This document shows, piece after piece, positions 10,237 to 18,578 of a stretch of 64,000 nt of DNA. The stretch is from Micromonospora eburnea (lineage in GTDB: Bacteria > Actinomycetota > Actinomycetes > Mycobacteriales > Micromonosporaceae). A model generated the notes under the pieces. The model ran no database searches and was not told the DNA's origin. It saw only the letters and a program-made list of their open reading frames with translations. The DNA lies in assembly GCF_900090225.1 (NCBI RefSeq), contig NZ_FMHY01000002.1, positions 6,758,001 to 6,822,000 on the forward strand, given 5' to 3'. How positions within the stretch are numbered: the first letter of the stretch is position 1; each line of letters opens with the position of its first letter. The translations under genes and the position numbers were made by a program.

Positions 10237-10991
10237 ATGTTGCGTTCGTAGACCATGCGCAGGCCGATCAGGGTGATCATCGGCTCGTGGTGGGTGATCG
10301 TGTGACACTCGTGGAGCACCAGCGAGGCGAGGCCGCCGGTGGCGATCACCGCCTTCACCTCGCCCAGCTCCTCGGTCATCCGCTCGACGATCCGGTCCAC
10401 CTGGCCGGCGAAGCCGAAGTAGAGCCCGGCCTGTAGACACTCCACGGTGTTCTTGCCGATCACCGAGCGGGGCATGGTCGCCTCCACCTTGCGGAGCTGG
10501 GCGGCGCGGGCCGCGAGCGCGTCGAAGGAGATCTCGATGCCCGGGGCGAACGCGCCACCAAGGAACTCACCCCGGCCGCTGATCACGTCGAAGTTGGTGG
10601 TGGTGCCGAAGTCCACCACGATCGACGGCCCGCCGTAGAGGGTGTACGCGGCCAGGGTGTTGACCACCCGGTCCGCGCCGACCTCCTTCGGGTTGTCGAT
10701 GGCGAGCTGCACCCCGGTGCGTACGCCGGGCTCGACGATCACGCTCGGCAGGTCCGCGTAGTAGCGGGACAGCATCGTACGCAGCGAGCGCAACGCGGCC
10801 GGCACGGTCGAGCAGGCGGCCACCCCGGTGATCTCCACAGCGTCACCGGCCAGCAGCCCCCGGAACTTCAGACCCAACTCGTCCGCCGTCGAACGGGCAT
10901 CGGTCTTGATCCGCCAGGAGTGCACCAGCTTGTCGCCGTCGAAGGTCGCCAGCACGGTGTTGGTGTTTCCGATGTCGATGCAGAGCAGCAC
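10233..10991 (-). CDS. coaX: Type III pantothenate kinase
   Basis: CoaX phosphorylates pantothenate, the first step of coenzyme A synthesis, and is not inhibited by CoA. The 252-residue product opens with the ASKHA phosphate-1 motif LLCIDIGNTNT. It continues with GADRVVN, DFGTTTNFDVI and the C-terminal VIATGGLA adenosine motif. GTG start at 10991. It lies 29 bases after nadC on the same strand, and panC and panD are further upstream in the same run, so pantothenate synthesis and use are encoded together. Confidence 0.95.
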   Translation of the reverse strand: MLLCIDIGNTNTVLATFDGDKLVHSWRIKTDARSTADELGLKFRGLLAGDAVEITGVAACSTVPAALRSLRTMLSRYYADLPSVIVEPGVRTGVQLAIDNPKEVGADRVVNTLAAYTLYGGPSIVVDFGTTTNFDVISGRGEFLGGAFAPGIEISFDALAARAAQLRKVEATMPRSVIGKNTVECLQAGLYFGFAGQVDRIVERMTEELGEVKAVIATGGLASLVLHECHTITHHEPMITLIGLRMVYERNI

Positions 10992-11020
10992 GCTGGCAGC
11001 CTAGGCCATGTCCTGGACGC

Positions 11021-11917
11021 TCATTCCGCCCTCAGATCCAGGGCGATGTCCAGGATCGGCGAGGAATGGGTGAGCGCGCCCACCGAGAGGTAGTCCACGC
11101 CGGTCGCGCCGTACTCGGCCGCCACCGGCAGCGTCAGCCCACCGGTGGCCTCCAGCTCGGCCCGGTCGCCCACCGCGGCGACCACCTCGCGCAGCTGCGC
11201 CGGGGTCATGTTGTCCAGCAGCAGGAAGTCTGCGCCGGCCGCCACCGCCTCCACCGCCTCGGCCAGCGTGTCCACCTCCACCTGCACCGGCACGTCCGGG
11301 AACGCCTCCCGGACCCGCCGGTAGGCGGCGGCGATGCCACCCGCCGCGACCTTGTGGTTGTCCTTGATCATGGCGACGTCGTGCAGGCCCATCCGCTTGT
11401 TGGTGCCGCCGCCGGCGCGGACCGCGTACTTCTCCAGAGCGCGCAGGCCGGGGGTGGTCTTGCGGGTGTCGAGGACCGTCGCCTTCGTGCCGGCCAGGGC
11501 GTCGGCCCAGGCCCGGGTGTGGGTGGCCACCCCGGACAGCCGGCAGAGCAGGTTGAGCGCGGTCCGCTCGGCGGTGAGCAGCAGCCGGGTCGGGCCGGTC
11601 ACCGTGGCCAACACGTCGCCGCGCGCCACCCGTTGCCCGTCGTGGGCCACCAACGACACCTCGACCGTACGCTCCGCCCCGGTCACCTCGCCCACCAGCT
11701 CGAACACGGCCGCCGCCACGGGCAGCCCGGCCACCACGCCGTCGGCGCGGGCGACCAGGTCACCGGTGTCGTTCTGCTCGCCGGGGATGGTGGCGACGCT
11801 GGTGACGTCGAGGAAGTCCGGGCCCAGGTCCTCGGTGAGCGCGTCGACGATCACCCGCCGTACCCGCTCCGGGTCCAGGCCCCCGGCCCGCAACGCCCGC
11901 TCCGTCGATTCCCTCAC
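11021..11917 (-). CDS. nadC: Nicotinate-nucleotide pyrophosphorylase (carboxylating)
   Basis: NadC (quinolinate phosphoribosyltransferase) converts quinolinate and PRPP to nicotinate mononucleotide in de novo NAD synthesis. The 298-residue product shows the conserved N-terminal EDLG region, TALNLLCRLSGVAT, LDTRKTTPGLRALEKYAVRAGGG and the C-terminal EATGGLTLP. The GTG start at 11917 overlaps the stop of a repeat-derived mini-ORF (GTGA). Its ribosome site GAGGAGG is supplied by that repeat. nadB lies just upstream in the operon. Confidence 0.96.
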   Translation of the reverse strand: MRESTERALRAGGLDPERVRRVIVDALTEDLGPDFLDVTSVATIPGEQNDTGDLVARADGVVAGLPVAAAVFELVGEVTGAERTVEVSLVAHDGQRVARGDVLATVTGPTRLLLTAERTALNLLCRLSGVATHTRAWADALAGTKATVLDTRKTTPGLRALEKYAVRAGGGTNKRMGLHDVAMIKDNHKVAAGGIAAAYRRVREAFPDVPVQVEVDTLAEAVEAVAAGADFLLLDNMTPAQLREVVAAVGDRAELEATGGLTLPVAAEYGATGVDYLSVGALTHSSPILDIALDLRAE

Positions 11918-12036
11918 GGTGCCTCCTCTGTTCGCGACTGCGGGGCTCGCAAAACCGGCTCACTCCTCGCGCTCACGGGTGCCTCCTCTGTTCGCGACTG
12001 CGGGGCTCGCAAAGCCGGCTCACTCCTCGCGCTCAC
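11914..12036 (-). repeat. Two tandem 60-bp repeats encoding a 40-codon coupled mini-ORF between nadB and nadC
   Basis: Two nearly identical 60-base units (11977-12036 and 11917-11976; one substitution seen, GCT versus GTT) each encode SARSEPVLRAPQSRTEEAP after a GTG. The units join in frame, giving a 40-residue ORF. Its GTG (12034-12036) overlaps the nadB stop as GTGA, and its TGA (11914-11916) overlaps the nadC GTG as GTGA. Each unit ends with AGAGGAGG, a strong ribosome site. A third related copy is at 29860-29922. Whether the peptide matters or only translation through it is unknown. Confidence 0.85.
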
Positions 12037-13721
12037 GGCAGTTCCTCCCACCGCTCGGTCAGCGAGCCCTGCGCCCCGATCCCGCCGACGAAGTGGCCCA
12101 GCCACCGGTCGTCGGCGGCCGGGAAGTCCTCCCGCCAGTGGCAGCCGCGGGTCTCCCGGCGCCGGTACGCGGCGGCGACCAGCGTCGACGCCACGGTGAT
12201 CAGGTTCGTCGCCTCCCAGTCGGCGGTACGCGGGACGCCCCGGCCCTCGCCCAGCTCGGTCAGGGTGGCGGCGGTCGCGGCGAGGGTGTCCGCCGAGCGG
12301 AGCACCCCGGCGCCCCGGGTCATCGCCCGTTGCAGAGCCGGGGTACCGGCGGCCGGCAGCACCCAGCCCTGTCCACCGACCCAGGCTCCGGTCTCGGCCG
12401 GCTTCGCCTGCTCCGGCAGGCCGGCGGCGATGTCCTCGGCGATCCGGCGGGAGAAGACCAGCCCCTCCAGCAGTGAGTTGCTGGCCAGCCGATTCGCGCC
12501 GTGCACGCCGGTGCAGGCGACCTCGCCGCAGGCGTACAGGCCGGGGATGGAGGTGCGGCCGCGCAGGTCGGTACGGACGCCGCCGGAGGCGTAGTGGGCG
12601 GCCGGAGCGACCGGGATCAGGTCGGTGGCCGGGTCGACCCCGATGGCCAGGCAGGACGCGACGATGGTCGGGAAGCGCCGGGCCAGAAAGTCCCCGCCCA
12701 GGTGGCGGGCGTCCAGCCAGACGTGGTCCGCCCCGGTGGCCAGCAGCACCCGGTGGATGCCCTTGGCGACCACGTCCCGGGGGGCCAGTTCGGCCAGCTC
12801 GTGCTGGCCGACCATGAACCGCTTGCCGTCCCCGTCGATCAGGTGGGCGCCCTCGCCGCGCAGCGCCTCGGACACCAGCGGCTGCTGGGCCCGCGTCGCG
12901 CCCGGCGCCCCCGTCGGCACGATCAGCGCGGTCGGATGGAACTGGACGAACTCCACGTCGGTTACCGCCGCGCCGGCCCGCATGGCGAGCGCCACCCCGT
13001 CGCCGGTGGAGACCGCCGGGTTGGTCGTGGCCGCGAAGATCTGCCCCATGCCGCCGGTGGCCAGCACCACCGCCCGGGCCAGGATCGCGCCGACGCCGTC
13101 CTCGCTGCCCTCGCCGAGCACGTGCAGGGTGATCCCGCAGGCCGGGCCGAGCCCGTCCGGGCCGTCGCCGGGCGCGCGCAGCAGGTCCAGCACCAGGGCG
13201 TGCTCGACCAGCCGGATCCACGGGTCGCGGTGGACGGCCGCGTGCAGCGCCCGTTGCACCTCCGCACCGGTGGCGTCACCACCGGCGTGCACGATCCGGT
13301 CGGCCCGGTGGCCGCCCTCCCGGGTGAGCATCAGCGAGCCGTCCGGGTTCCGGTCGAACTCCGCCCCGATCCGCATCAGCTCGCGCAGCCGGGTCGGGCC
13401 CTCCTCCACCAGCACCCGCACCGCCGCCGGGTCACACAGGCCGACGCCGGCGACCTCGGTGTCGTACGCGTGGGCGGCCGGGGTGTCGGCCGGGTCGAGC
13501 ACGGCGGCGATGCCGCCCTGCGCCCAGCGGGTCGACCCCTCATCCATGTTGACCTTGGTGACCACAGTGACGTGCAGACCCGCCTCGCGCAGGTGCAGCG
13601 CGGCGGTCAGGCCGGCGACCCCGGAGCCGACGACGACCACGTCGGTGGTCTCCACCCAGCCGGGTGCGGGCGCGGCGAGCAGCCTGGGCAGGGCCGGCAG
13701 GTCGACGGTCGGAAGGTCCAT
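12033..13721 (-). CDS. nadB: L-aspartate oxidase
   Basis: NadB is an FAD enzyme that oxidises L-aspartate to iminoaspartate, the substrate of quinolinate synthase. The product has the FAD-binding motif VVVGSGVAGLTAALHL near the N-terminus, TRWAQGGIAAVLDP, ATGGMGQIFAATTNP, the active-site segment HYASGGVRTDLRGRTSIPGLYACGE and the flavoprotein C-terminal helical domain. ATG 13721 (562 residues) is chosen; a GTG at 13727 and TTG at 13733 are alternatives, and none has a clear ribosome site. nadA is not in the window. Confidence 0.95.
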   Translation of the reverse strand: MDLPTVDLPALPRLLAAPAPGWVETTDVVVVGSGVAGLTAALHLREAGLHVTVVTKVNMDEGSTRWAQGGIAAVLDPADTPAAHAYDTEVAGVGLCDPAAVRVLVEEGPTRLRELMRIGAEFDRNPDGSLMLTREGGHRADRIVHAGGDATGAEVQRALHAAVHRDPWIRLVEHALVLDLLRAPGDGPDGLGPACGITLHVLGEGSEDGVGAILARAVVLATGGMGQIFAATTNPAVSTGDGVALAMRAGAAVTDVEFVQFHPTALIVPTGAPGATRAQQPLVSEALRGEGAHLIDGDGKRFMVGQHELAELAPRDVVAKGIHRVLLATGADHVWLDARHLGGDFLARRFPTIVASCLAIGVDPATDLIPVAPAAHYASGGVRTDLRGRTSIPGLYACGEVACTGVHGANRLASNSLLEGLVFSRRIAEDIAAGLPEQAKPAETGAWVGGQGWVLPAAGTPALQRAMTRGAGVLRSADTLAATAATLTELGEGRGVPRTADWEATNLITVASTLVAAAYRRRETRGCHWREDFPAADDRWLGHFVGGIGAQGSLTERWEELP

Positions 13722-13782
13722 GCGCACAGTCAACCCGAAGGCTTCTCGCCCCGGGCGGCGGGGGCGGGACGAGTGGTTCGAG

Positions 13783-14676
13783 CTACTTCGTCCGTACCGG
13801 CAGGCCGGCCGGTCCGGCGCCCTTGAGCGAGGCGGTCACCGTGCGGTCGCTGAGCCAGAGGTAGCAGCGGACGCCCCGGTCGCCGGCAGCCCACCGACCC
13901 GCGCCGGGCGGTCGGACCACCACACCGCTGCGGAACCGCAGCATCGCGTCGTCCGGCACCCCGACGTACCTCGCCAGAACGGTGCCGCAGCCGGCGTAGA
14001 GGGGGACCCAGTCGGCCTCCTTCGTCGGGTACGGGCGGTCCGGCGCCGACCACACCCCGACGAACTCGGCGTCGTGCGCGGTGCCGCACTCCACCGGGGT
14101 CAGCGTCTGCACCCGCCGGGCGTCGCCACCGGTACGCTGGCAGCCCAGCCGCAGCGCGGACGGCCCCTTGAGCGCGTCCCGCAGGCTGCCCGTACGGGTC
14201 ACCACCTGCGCCGCCGCCTCGACCGTGGTCAGCTCGGCCAGGTCGCAGCGGTACCACCGGGAGCCGGCCGCCCAGCCGGGCCCGGTGGGCAGCGCCACGG
14301 CCAGCCGCAGCCGACCGGCCCGCCAGTTGTCGCCGACGTATTCGTTGACCCGACGGTCGCAGTCGGCGAACGCCGTACGCAGCTCGGCGGAGGCGAGGGG
14401 CGGCGGGGTGGCCCGGTCGACGGTGAAGGCGCCCACGTGCACCGTCTCCACCCGGTGCGGCAGCTCGCAGCCCACCGGGTCGTACCCGGCCGGGCTGACC
14501 GTGGCGGTGAAGTCGGCCACCTGGCAGACCCCCGCCGCCGGGGTGAACGGCCCGGCCGGCGGCAGCGCCGCCCAGTCGTCGGTGAGGTCGCCGTCCAGCC
14601 CGCCGGACCCGGCGCAGCCGGACAGGGTGGCCGCCACGACCAACACGGCGACCAGGGTCCTCATCGCACGGCGCAT
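13783..14676 (-). CDS. Lipoprotein with septum-formation-type domains
   Basis: The 297-residue product starts with a lipoprotein signal peptide (TLVAVLVVAATLSGC), Cys at about 21. The mature part carries two similar units, CELPHRVETVHVGAF near 75 and VECGTAHDAEFVGVW near 190, each with nearby cysteines. This C-x-PH-x-E-x(2)-G pattern is typical of the actinobacterial septum-formation (Septum_form) family. A second ATG (residue 5) is possible. It sits in the cofactor gene run between panD and nadB, but the predicted role is in the envelope. Molecular function is unproven. Confidence 0.75.
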   Translation of the reverse strand: MRRAMRTLVAVLVVAATLSGCAGSGGLDGDLTDDWAALPPAGPFTPAAGVCQVADFTATVSPAGYDPVGCELPHRVETVHVGAFTVDRATPPPLASAELRTAFADCDRRVNEYVGDNWRAGRLRLAVALPTGPGWAAGSRWYRCDLAELTTVEAAAQVVTRTGSLRDALKGPSALRLGCQRTGGDARRVQTLTPVECGTAHDAEFVGVWSAPDRPYPTKEADWVPLYAGCGTVLARYVGVPDDAMLRFRSGVVVRPPGAGRWAAGDRGVRCYLWLSDRTVTASLKGAGPAGLPVRTK

Positions 14677-14772
14677 CGCGGCCTCCCCGAGCCGACGACC
14701 GTCAATCCGACGGTGCGCCCAGGGTAGCCGGGAATGACCTTCCGGTGACAGACCGTACGGCCCGAACCGAGG

Positions 14773-15201
14773 TCAGTTCAGCGCGGCGGCGAACGGGTTG
14801 GGCACCGGATCACCGGCGGTGCCGGGAGCGGCGCTGGTCGGGTCGGCGGTCAGGTCGACCACCCGGTTGTCCGCGTCGACGTGCACCACCCGGGGCTGGT
14901 ACGTCCGTGCCTCGGCGTCGTCCATCTGCCCGTACGAAATAAGAATCACCAGGTCACCGGGGTGCACCAGGTGCGCGGCGGCGCCGTTGATGCCGATCAC
15001 CCCGCTGCCCCGCTGCCCCGGGATGACGTACGTCTCCAGCCGGGCCCCGTTGGTGACGTCCACGATCGCGACCAGCTCGCCGGGGAGCAGGTCGGCGGCG
15101 TCGAGCAGATCCTCGTCCACCGTCACCGAGCCGACGTAGTGCAGGTCGGCCTGGGTCACCGTGGCCCGGTGGATCTTCGACTTGAGCATGGTCCGCAGCA
15201 T
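14773..15201 (-). CDS. panD: Aspartate 1-decarboxylase (pyruvoyl enzyme)
   Basis: PanD makes beta-alanine from L-aspartate for pantothenate. The 142-residue proenzyme has the self-cleavage site in ADLHYVGSVTVDEDLLDAA (Gly-Ser bond near residues 24/25), where Ser becomes the pyruvoyl group, and the conserved ETYVIPGQRGSGVIGINGAAAH segment. ATG 15201 is used because GAAAGG lies at good spacing; an upstream in-frame codon at 15219 is less likely. The C-terminal 25 residues are a variable tail. It follows panC by 21 bases. Confidence 0.96.
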   Translation of the reverse strand: MLRTMLKSKIHRATVTQADLHYVGSVTVDEDLLDAADLLPGELVAIVDVTNGARLETYVIPGQRGSGVIGINGAAAHLVHPGDLVILISYGQMDDAEARTYQPRVVHVDADNRVVDLTADPTSAAPGTAGDPVPNPFAAALN

Positions 15202-15222
15202 CGGATGCCTTTCTCGCACGAG

Positions 15223-16071
15223 TCAGGAACGCGGGGCGAGCGGGATCGCCGCGTTGTCGATCAGCCGGGTGGTGCCGGACCAGGCCGCGATCAGCATTCG
15301 CGCCGGGCCGGCGAGCGGGTCCGGCTCCAGGTCGGGGTCGGTGAGCACCAGGTAGTCGAGGCGGGCGCCCGGCGTACCGGAGTCGAAGGCCCGGTGGGCG
15401 GCGGCCAGCACCTCGCCCGCGTCCGCGCCCTGCTCGGCGGCCTCGACGCCGGCCCGCAGCGCGGCGGACAGGCTCAGCGCCGCCGCCCGCTCCTCGACCG
15501 AGAGGTAGCGGTTACGGCTGGACAGGGCCAGGCCGTCCGGCTCGCGTACGGTCGGCACGCCGACGATCTCGGTCGGCACGTCCAGGTCACGGACCATCCG
15601 CCGGACCAGGGTGAGCTGCTGGTAGTCCTTCTCGCCGAAGAACGCCAGGTCGGGGCGGGTGAGGTGGAGCAGCTTCAGCACCACGGTGAGCACCCCGTGA
15701 AAGAAGCCGGGGCGGCTGTGCCCCTCCAGGCCCTCGCCCAACCGGCCCGGGTCGACCCGGACCGTCGGCTGGCCGTCCGGGTACATGTCGGAGACGGCGG
15801 GGGCGAAGACCACGTCCGCGCCGGCCCGCCGGCAGATCTCCAGGTCGTTGTCGAGGGTGCGCGGGTAGCGGTCGAAGTCCTCGTTCGGGCCGAACTGGAG
15901 CGGGTTCACGAAGATCGTGACGATCACGTGGTCGGCCCGCTCGCGGGCCGCCCGCAGCAGCGTCTCGTGCCCGGAGTGCAGCGCGCCCATGGTCATCACC
16001 ACGCCGACGGTGCCGGTCAGACCGTCCCGCGCCGCCGCCAGCTCCTTGCGCGTGTGCACCAGCTCCGTCAC
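15223..16071 (-). CDS. panC: Pantoate-beta-alanine ligase (pantothenate synthetase)
   Basis: PanC joins pantoate and beta-alanine using ATP. The 282-residue product has the nucleotidyltransferase motifs MTMGALHSGHETLLRAA (HxGH), FVNPLQFGPNEDFDRYPR, FGEKDYQQL and the KMSKS-like SSRNRYLS. The GTG start at 16071 overlaps the stop of the upstream DUF2520 gene (GTGA); the frame is open further upstream only as antisense/out-of-frame sequence of that gene. Confidence 0.96.
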   Translation of the reverse strand: MTELVHTRKELAAARDGLTGTVGVVMTMGALHSGHETLLRAARERADHVIVTIFVNPLQFGPNEDFDRYPRTLDNDLEICRRAGADVVFAPAVSDMYPDGQPTVRVDPGRLGEGLEGHSRPGFFHGVLTVVLKLLHLTRPDLAFFGEKDYQQLTLVRRMVRDLDVPTEIVGVPTVREPDGLALSSRNRYLSVEERAAALSLSAALRAGVEAAEQGADAGEVLAAAHRAFDSGTPGARLDYLVLTDPDLEPDPLAGPARMLIAAWSGTTRLIDNAAIPLAPRS

Positions 16072-17045
16072 GCGGCCACCTCCCCGTAGATCCCACTCAG
16101 CACGTCCAGCAGCGACTCCGCGTCCGCCGGGCGCAGCCGGCCCGCCGCGATCGCGCGGTCCGCGCTCCTTCGGGCCAACGCCAGGTAGGGGGGCACGGAT
16201 TCCGGCGCGGTCGCCGCCAGCCTGCGCAGGTGCCGGCGTACGGTGCCCGCGTCGCCCCGGGAGACCGGGCCGGTGAGCGCGTCGTCGCCGAGCCGCAGGG
16301 CGTTCTCCAGGGCGGCCCGCAGCAGCGGGGCGAGCACCTTCTCGGGCCGGTCCACCCCGGCGTCGCGCAGCCGGTCGACCGCCTCGTTGACCAGGGTCAC
16401 CAGGTGGTTCGCGCCGTGCGCCAACGCCGCGTGGTAGAGCGGGCGGTCGGCCTCGGCCACCCACTCCGGCACGCCGCCGAGGTCGGCGACCAGCCGGGCG
16501 GCGAACGCCCGTAGTTCGGCCGGGGCGGTCACCCCGTACGAGATGCCGGCCAGGTGGGTCAGATCGTCCGGCGTACCGGTGAAGGTCATCGCCGGGTGCA
16601 GCGCGAGTGGCCGTGCGCCCACCGCGGCGGCCGGGGCGAGGACGGCCAGCCCGTGCGCGCCGGAGGTGTGTGCGACCACCTGGCCGGGGCGCAGCGCGCC
16701 GGCCTCGGCCAGGCCGGCGACCACGCCGGCCAGGGCGTCGTCGGGTACCGCCACGACCAGCAGGTCGGCGGCCGCGCGGGCGACCGACCTCGCGGAACGG
16801 TTCGGGGTCTGCGGCAGCAGCAGCGCCATCCGGGCCCGGGCGGCCCCGGACGAGCCGGAGGCGGCGGCCACCCGGTGGCCGGCGGCGGCGAGGGCCGCGC
16901 CGAGCACGGCACCGACCCGGCCGGCGCCGAGCACGCCGACGGTGAGGGTACGGGGGAAGGCGAGCGGGGCGCCGTTCGAGGCGCCGCCCGGCGGTACGGC
17001 GGCCCCGGGCAGGGCGGCCGGACGCGGGCGCAGCGGTGCGCTCAT
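16068..17045 (-). CDS. Rossmann-fold/DUF2520 oxidoreductase-like protein
   Basis: The 325-residue product has an NAD(P)-binding Rossmann motif (VGVLGAGRVGAVLGAALAAAG) near residue 33, HTSGAHGLAVLAP, a HPAMTF segment and an all-helical C-terminal DUF2520 domain (LYHAALAHGANHLVTLVNEA). Fold and order resemble ketopantoate/6-phosphogluconate-type dehydrogenases. Its 4-base overlap with panC makes a role in pantoate supply tempting, but this family is not an established pantoate reductase. ATG 17045 is chosen; upstream codons continue without homology. It diverges from the 17200 gene. Confidence 0.8.
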   Translation of the reverse strand: MSAPLRPRPAALPGAAVPPGGASNGAPLAFPRTLTVGVLGAGRVGAVLGAALAAAGHRVAAASGSSGAARARMALLLPQTPNRSARSVARAAADLLVVAVPDDALAGVVAGLAEAGALRPGQVVAHTSGAHGLAVLAPAAAVGARPLALHPAMTFTGTPDDLTHLAGISYGVTAPAELRAFAARLVADLGGVPEWVAEADRPLYHAALAHGANHLVTLVNEAVDRLRDAGVDRPEKVLAPLLRAALENALRLGDDALTGPVSRGDAGTVRRHLRRLAATAPESVPPYLALARRSADRAIAAGRLRPADAESLLDVLSGIYGEVAA

Positions 17046-17199
17046 GACAGTCGATCCAGTCCTCGAAGGGGGTACCGGTCGATCGCAAGTATGCGCCGGT
17101 GTCACGGAACCTGGACAAGCATGTGTGAAAACCTTCACCGGCCCGCAGCCGGGCCGGTCCGGCGGTGTGGCTGCCCCCACACCGGCTACCGTGCCGCAT

Positions 17200-17496
17200 G
17201 TGACGGAACGGGTGATCGTGGACGAGGTCGGCATCCGGACGGAGGACGGCGACCACTCGTTCGGCTGGCCCTGGCCGGAGATTCAGCACGTCTCGGTCTC
17301 CGCCCTGCCGCCGGAGGAGCACAAGTTCCTGTATTTCGAGGTCACCCACGTCTCGGGCGAGTTCATGGAGGTCGGTGAGACGGTCGACGGGTTCCGGGCG
17401 GCGGTCCAGGACATCGCCGCCCGCGCCGGGCGGGCGGCTCCCGACCTCGACGCGCTCCGGGCGTCCGATCCGATGGTGGAGATCTGGCCGGGATGA
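17200..17496 (+). CDS. Small conserved hypothetical protein
   Basis: This 98-residue protein is acidic, with no signal peptide or membrane segment: a strand-rich N-terminus (ERVIVDEVGIRTEDGDHSF) followed by a helix (TVDGFRAAVQDIAARAG). It is not recognised. GTG 17200 is chosen; an in-frame GTG at 17191 is possible. Its stop overlaps the start of midA (ATGA), so it is probably co-translated with midA and nuoD. Confidence 0.6.
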   Translation: MTERVIVDEVGIRTEDGDHSFGWPWPEIQHVSVSALPPEEHKFLYFEVTHVSGEFMEVGETVDGFRAAVQDIAARAGRAAPDLDALRASDPMVEIWPG

Positions 17497-18578
17497 ACCC
17501 GGTGCGCTGGCGGGACGCGATGGACCAGGCCCTCTACGGGCCGGGCGGCTTCTTCGTCTCCGGGGCCGGGCCGGCCGCCCACTTCCGCACCAGCGTGCAC
17601 GCCACTCCCGCGTTCTCGTCCTGCCTGCTGCGCCTGCTCACCTCTGTTGATCGTGTGCTGGGGCACCCTCCCCGTCTGGACGTGGTGGACGTCGGCGCGG
17701 GCCGGGGTGAGCTGCTTCGGGCGCTGCTCGTGGGGGTTTCCGGGGAGCCCACAGCCCCGGTCCCCCTCGCCGACCGGATACGCCTCACCGCCGTCGAACG
17801 GGCGCCCCGCCCGGACGACCTGCCCGCGGAGGTCCACTGGACCGACGAGATCCCCGAACGGATCATCGGGCTGTTGGTGGCGACCGAGTGGCTGGACAAC
17901 GTCCCCCTGGACCTGGCCGTGCACACCGCCGACGGCTGGCGTTACCTCCTGGTCGACCCGCTGACCGGCAGCGAATCACCCGGCCCCCCACTAACCCCCG
18001 AGGACACCGCCTGGCTAACCCACTGGTGGCCCACCCCCACATCGTCGATCAAGGAGTTCGCGTCGCCCAGGGGGCCGGAACCGGACGCAAACCTCTTGAT
18101 CAACGGGGTGGTGGGGGCGCGGGTCGAGGTTGGGCGGGGGCGGGATGTCGCGTGGGCGGAGGCGGTCAGCAGGGTTGAGCGGGGGGTCGCCGTGGCGGTG
18201 GACTACGGGCACCTGCGGGAGGGACGGCCGGTGGACGGGACGTTGACGGGGTACCGGGACGGGCGGCAGGTGCCGCCGGTGCCGGACGGGTCGTGTGACG
18301 TCACCGCGCACGTCGCAATGGACTCGGCCGCCTCCGCCGGTGAGCGGGTCGCCCGGTGTGCGTACACCCTGGTCTCGCAGCGGGAGGCGCTGCGGGCGCT
18401 CGGGGCCGACGGCGGGCGACCACCGCTGAGCCTGGCCTCCCGCGACCCCGCCGGGTACGTCCGGGCGCTGGCCGCCGCGTCGGCGGTGGCCGAACTGACC
18501 GACCCGGCCGGCCTCGGCGGGCACTGGTGGCTGCTGCAACCGGTCGGCGTCGCCTTCGATCCCGTCATGGCACGATGA
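17493..18578 (+). CDS. MidA/NDUFAF7-type SAM-dependent methyltransferase
   Basis: The 361-residue product starts with the family hallmark MDQALYGPGGFF and has the SAM-binding motif LDVVDVGAGRGELLRALL near residue 65, a VATEWLDNVPLDL post-motif and VAVDYGH. The eukaryotic relative NDUFAF7 dimethylates an arginine of complex I subunit NDUFS2. It overlaps the 17200 gene by 4 bases upstream and the NuoD-like gene by 4 bases downstream. Residues about 182-208 (SSIKEFASPRG to INGVV) look like an in-frame insertion derived from a palindromic element at 18034-18119. The upstream 17940-18030 stretch also uses rarer A/T-ending codons. Confidence 0.85.
   Translation: MNPVRWRDAMDQALYGPGGFFVSGAGPAAHFRTSVHATPAFSSCLLRLLTSVDRVLGHPPRLDVVDVGAGRGELLRALLVGVSGEPTAPVPLADRIRLTAVERAPRPDDLPAEVHWTDEIPERIIGLLVATEWLDNVPLDLAVHTADGWRYLLVDPLTGSESPGPPLTPEDTAWLTHWWPTPTSSIKEFASPRGPEPDANLLINGVVGARVEVGRGRDVAWAEAVSRVERGVAVAVDYGHLREGRPVDGTLTGYRDGRQVPPVPDGSCDVTAHVAMDSAASAGERVARCAYTLVSQREALRALGADGGRPPLSLASRDPAGYVRALAAASAVAELTDPAGLGGHWWLLQPVGVAFDPVMAR
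18034..18119. repeat. Palindromic element inside midA, read in frame
   Basis: TCGATCAAGGAGTTCGCGTC (18046-18065) is nearly the reverse complement of GACGCAAACCTCTTGATCAA (18084-18103), and C-rich/G-rich flanks (CCCCCAC and GTGGGGG) extend the pairing. A loop of about 18 bases lies between. The segment keeps the midA frame and adds about 27 residues between WWP and GARVEVGR. The TTGATC core is also seen in the arms of the intergenic palindrome at 4012-4096. Confidence 0.6.
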
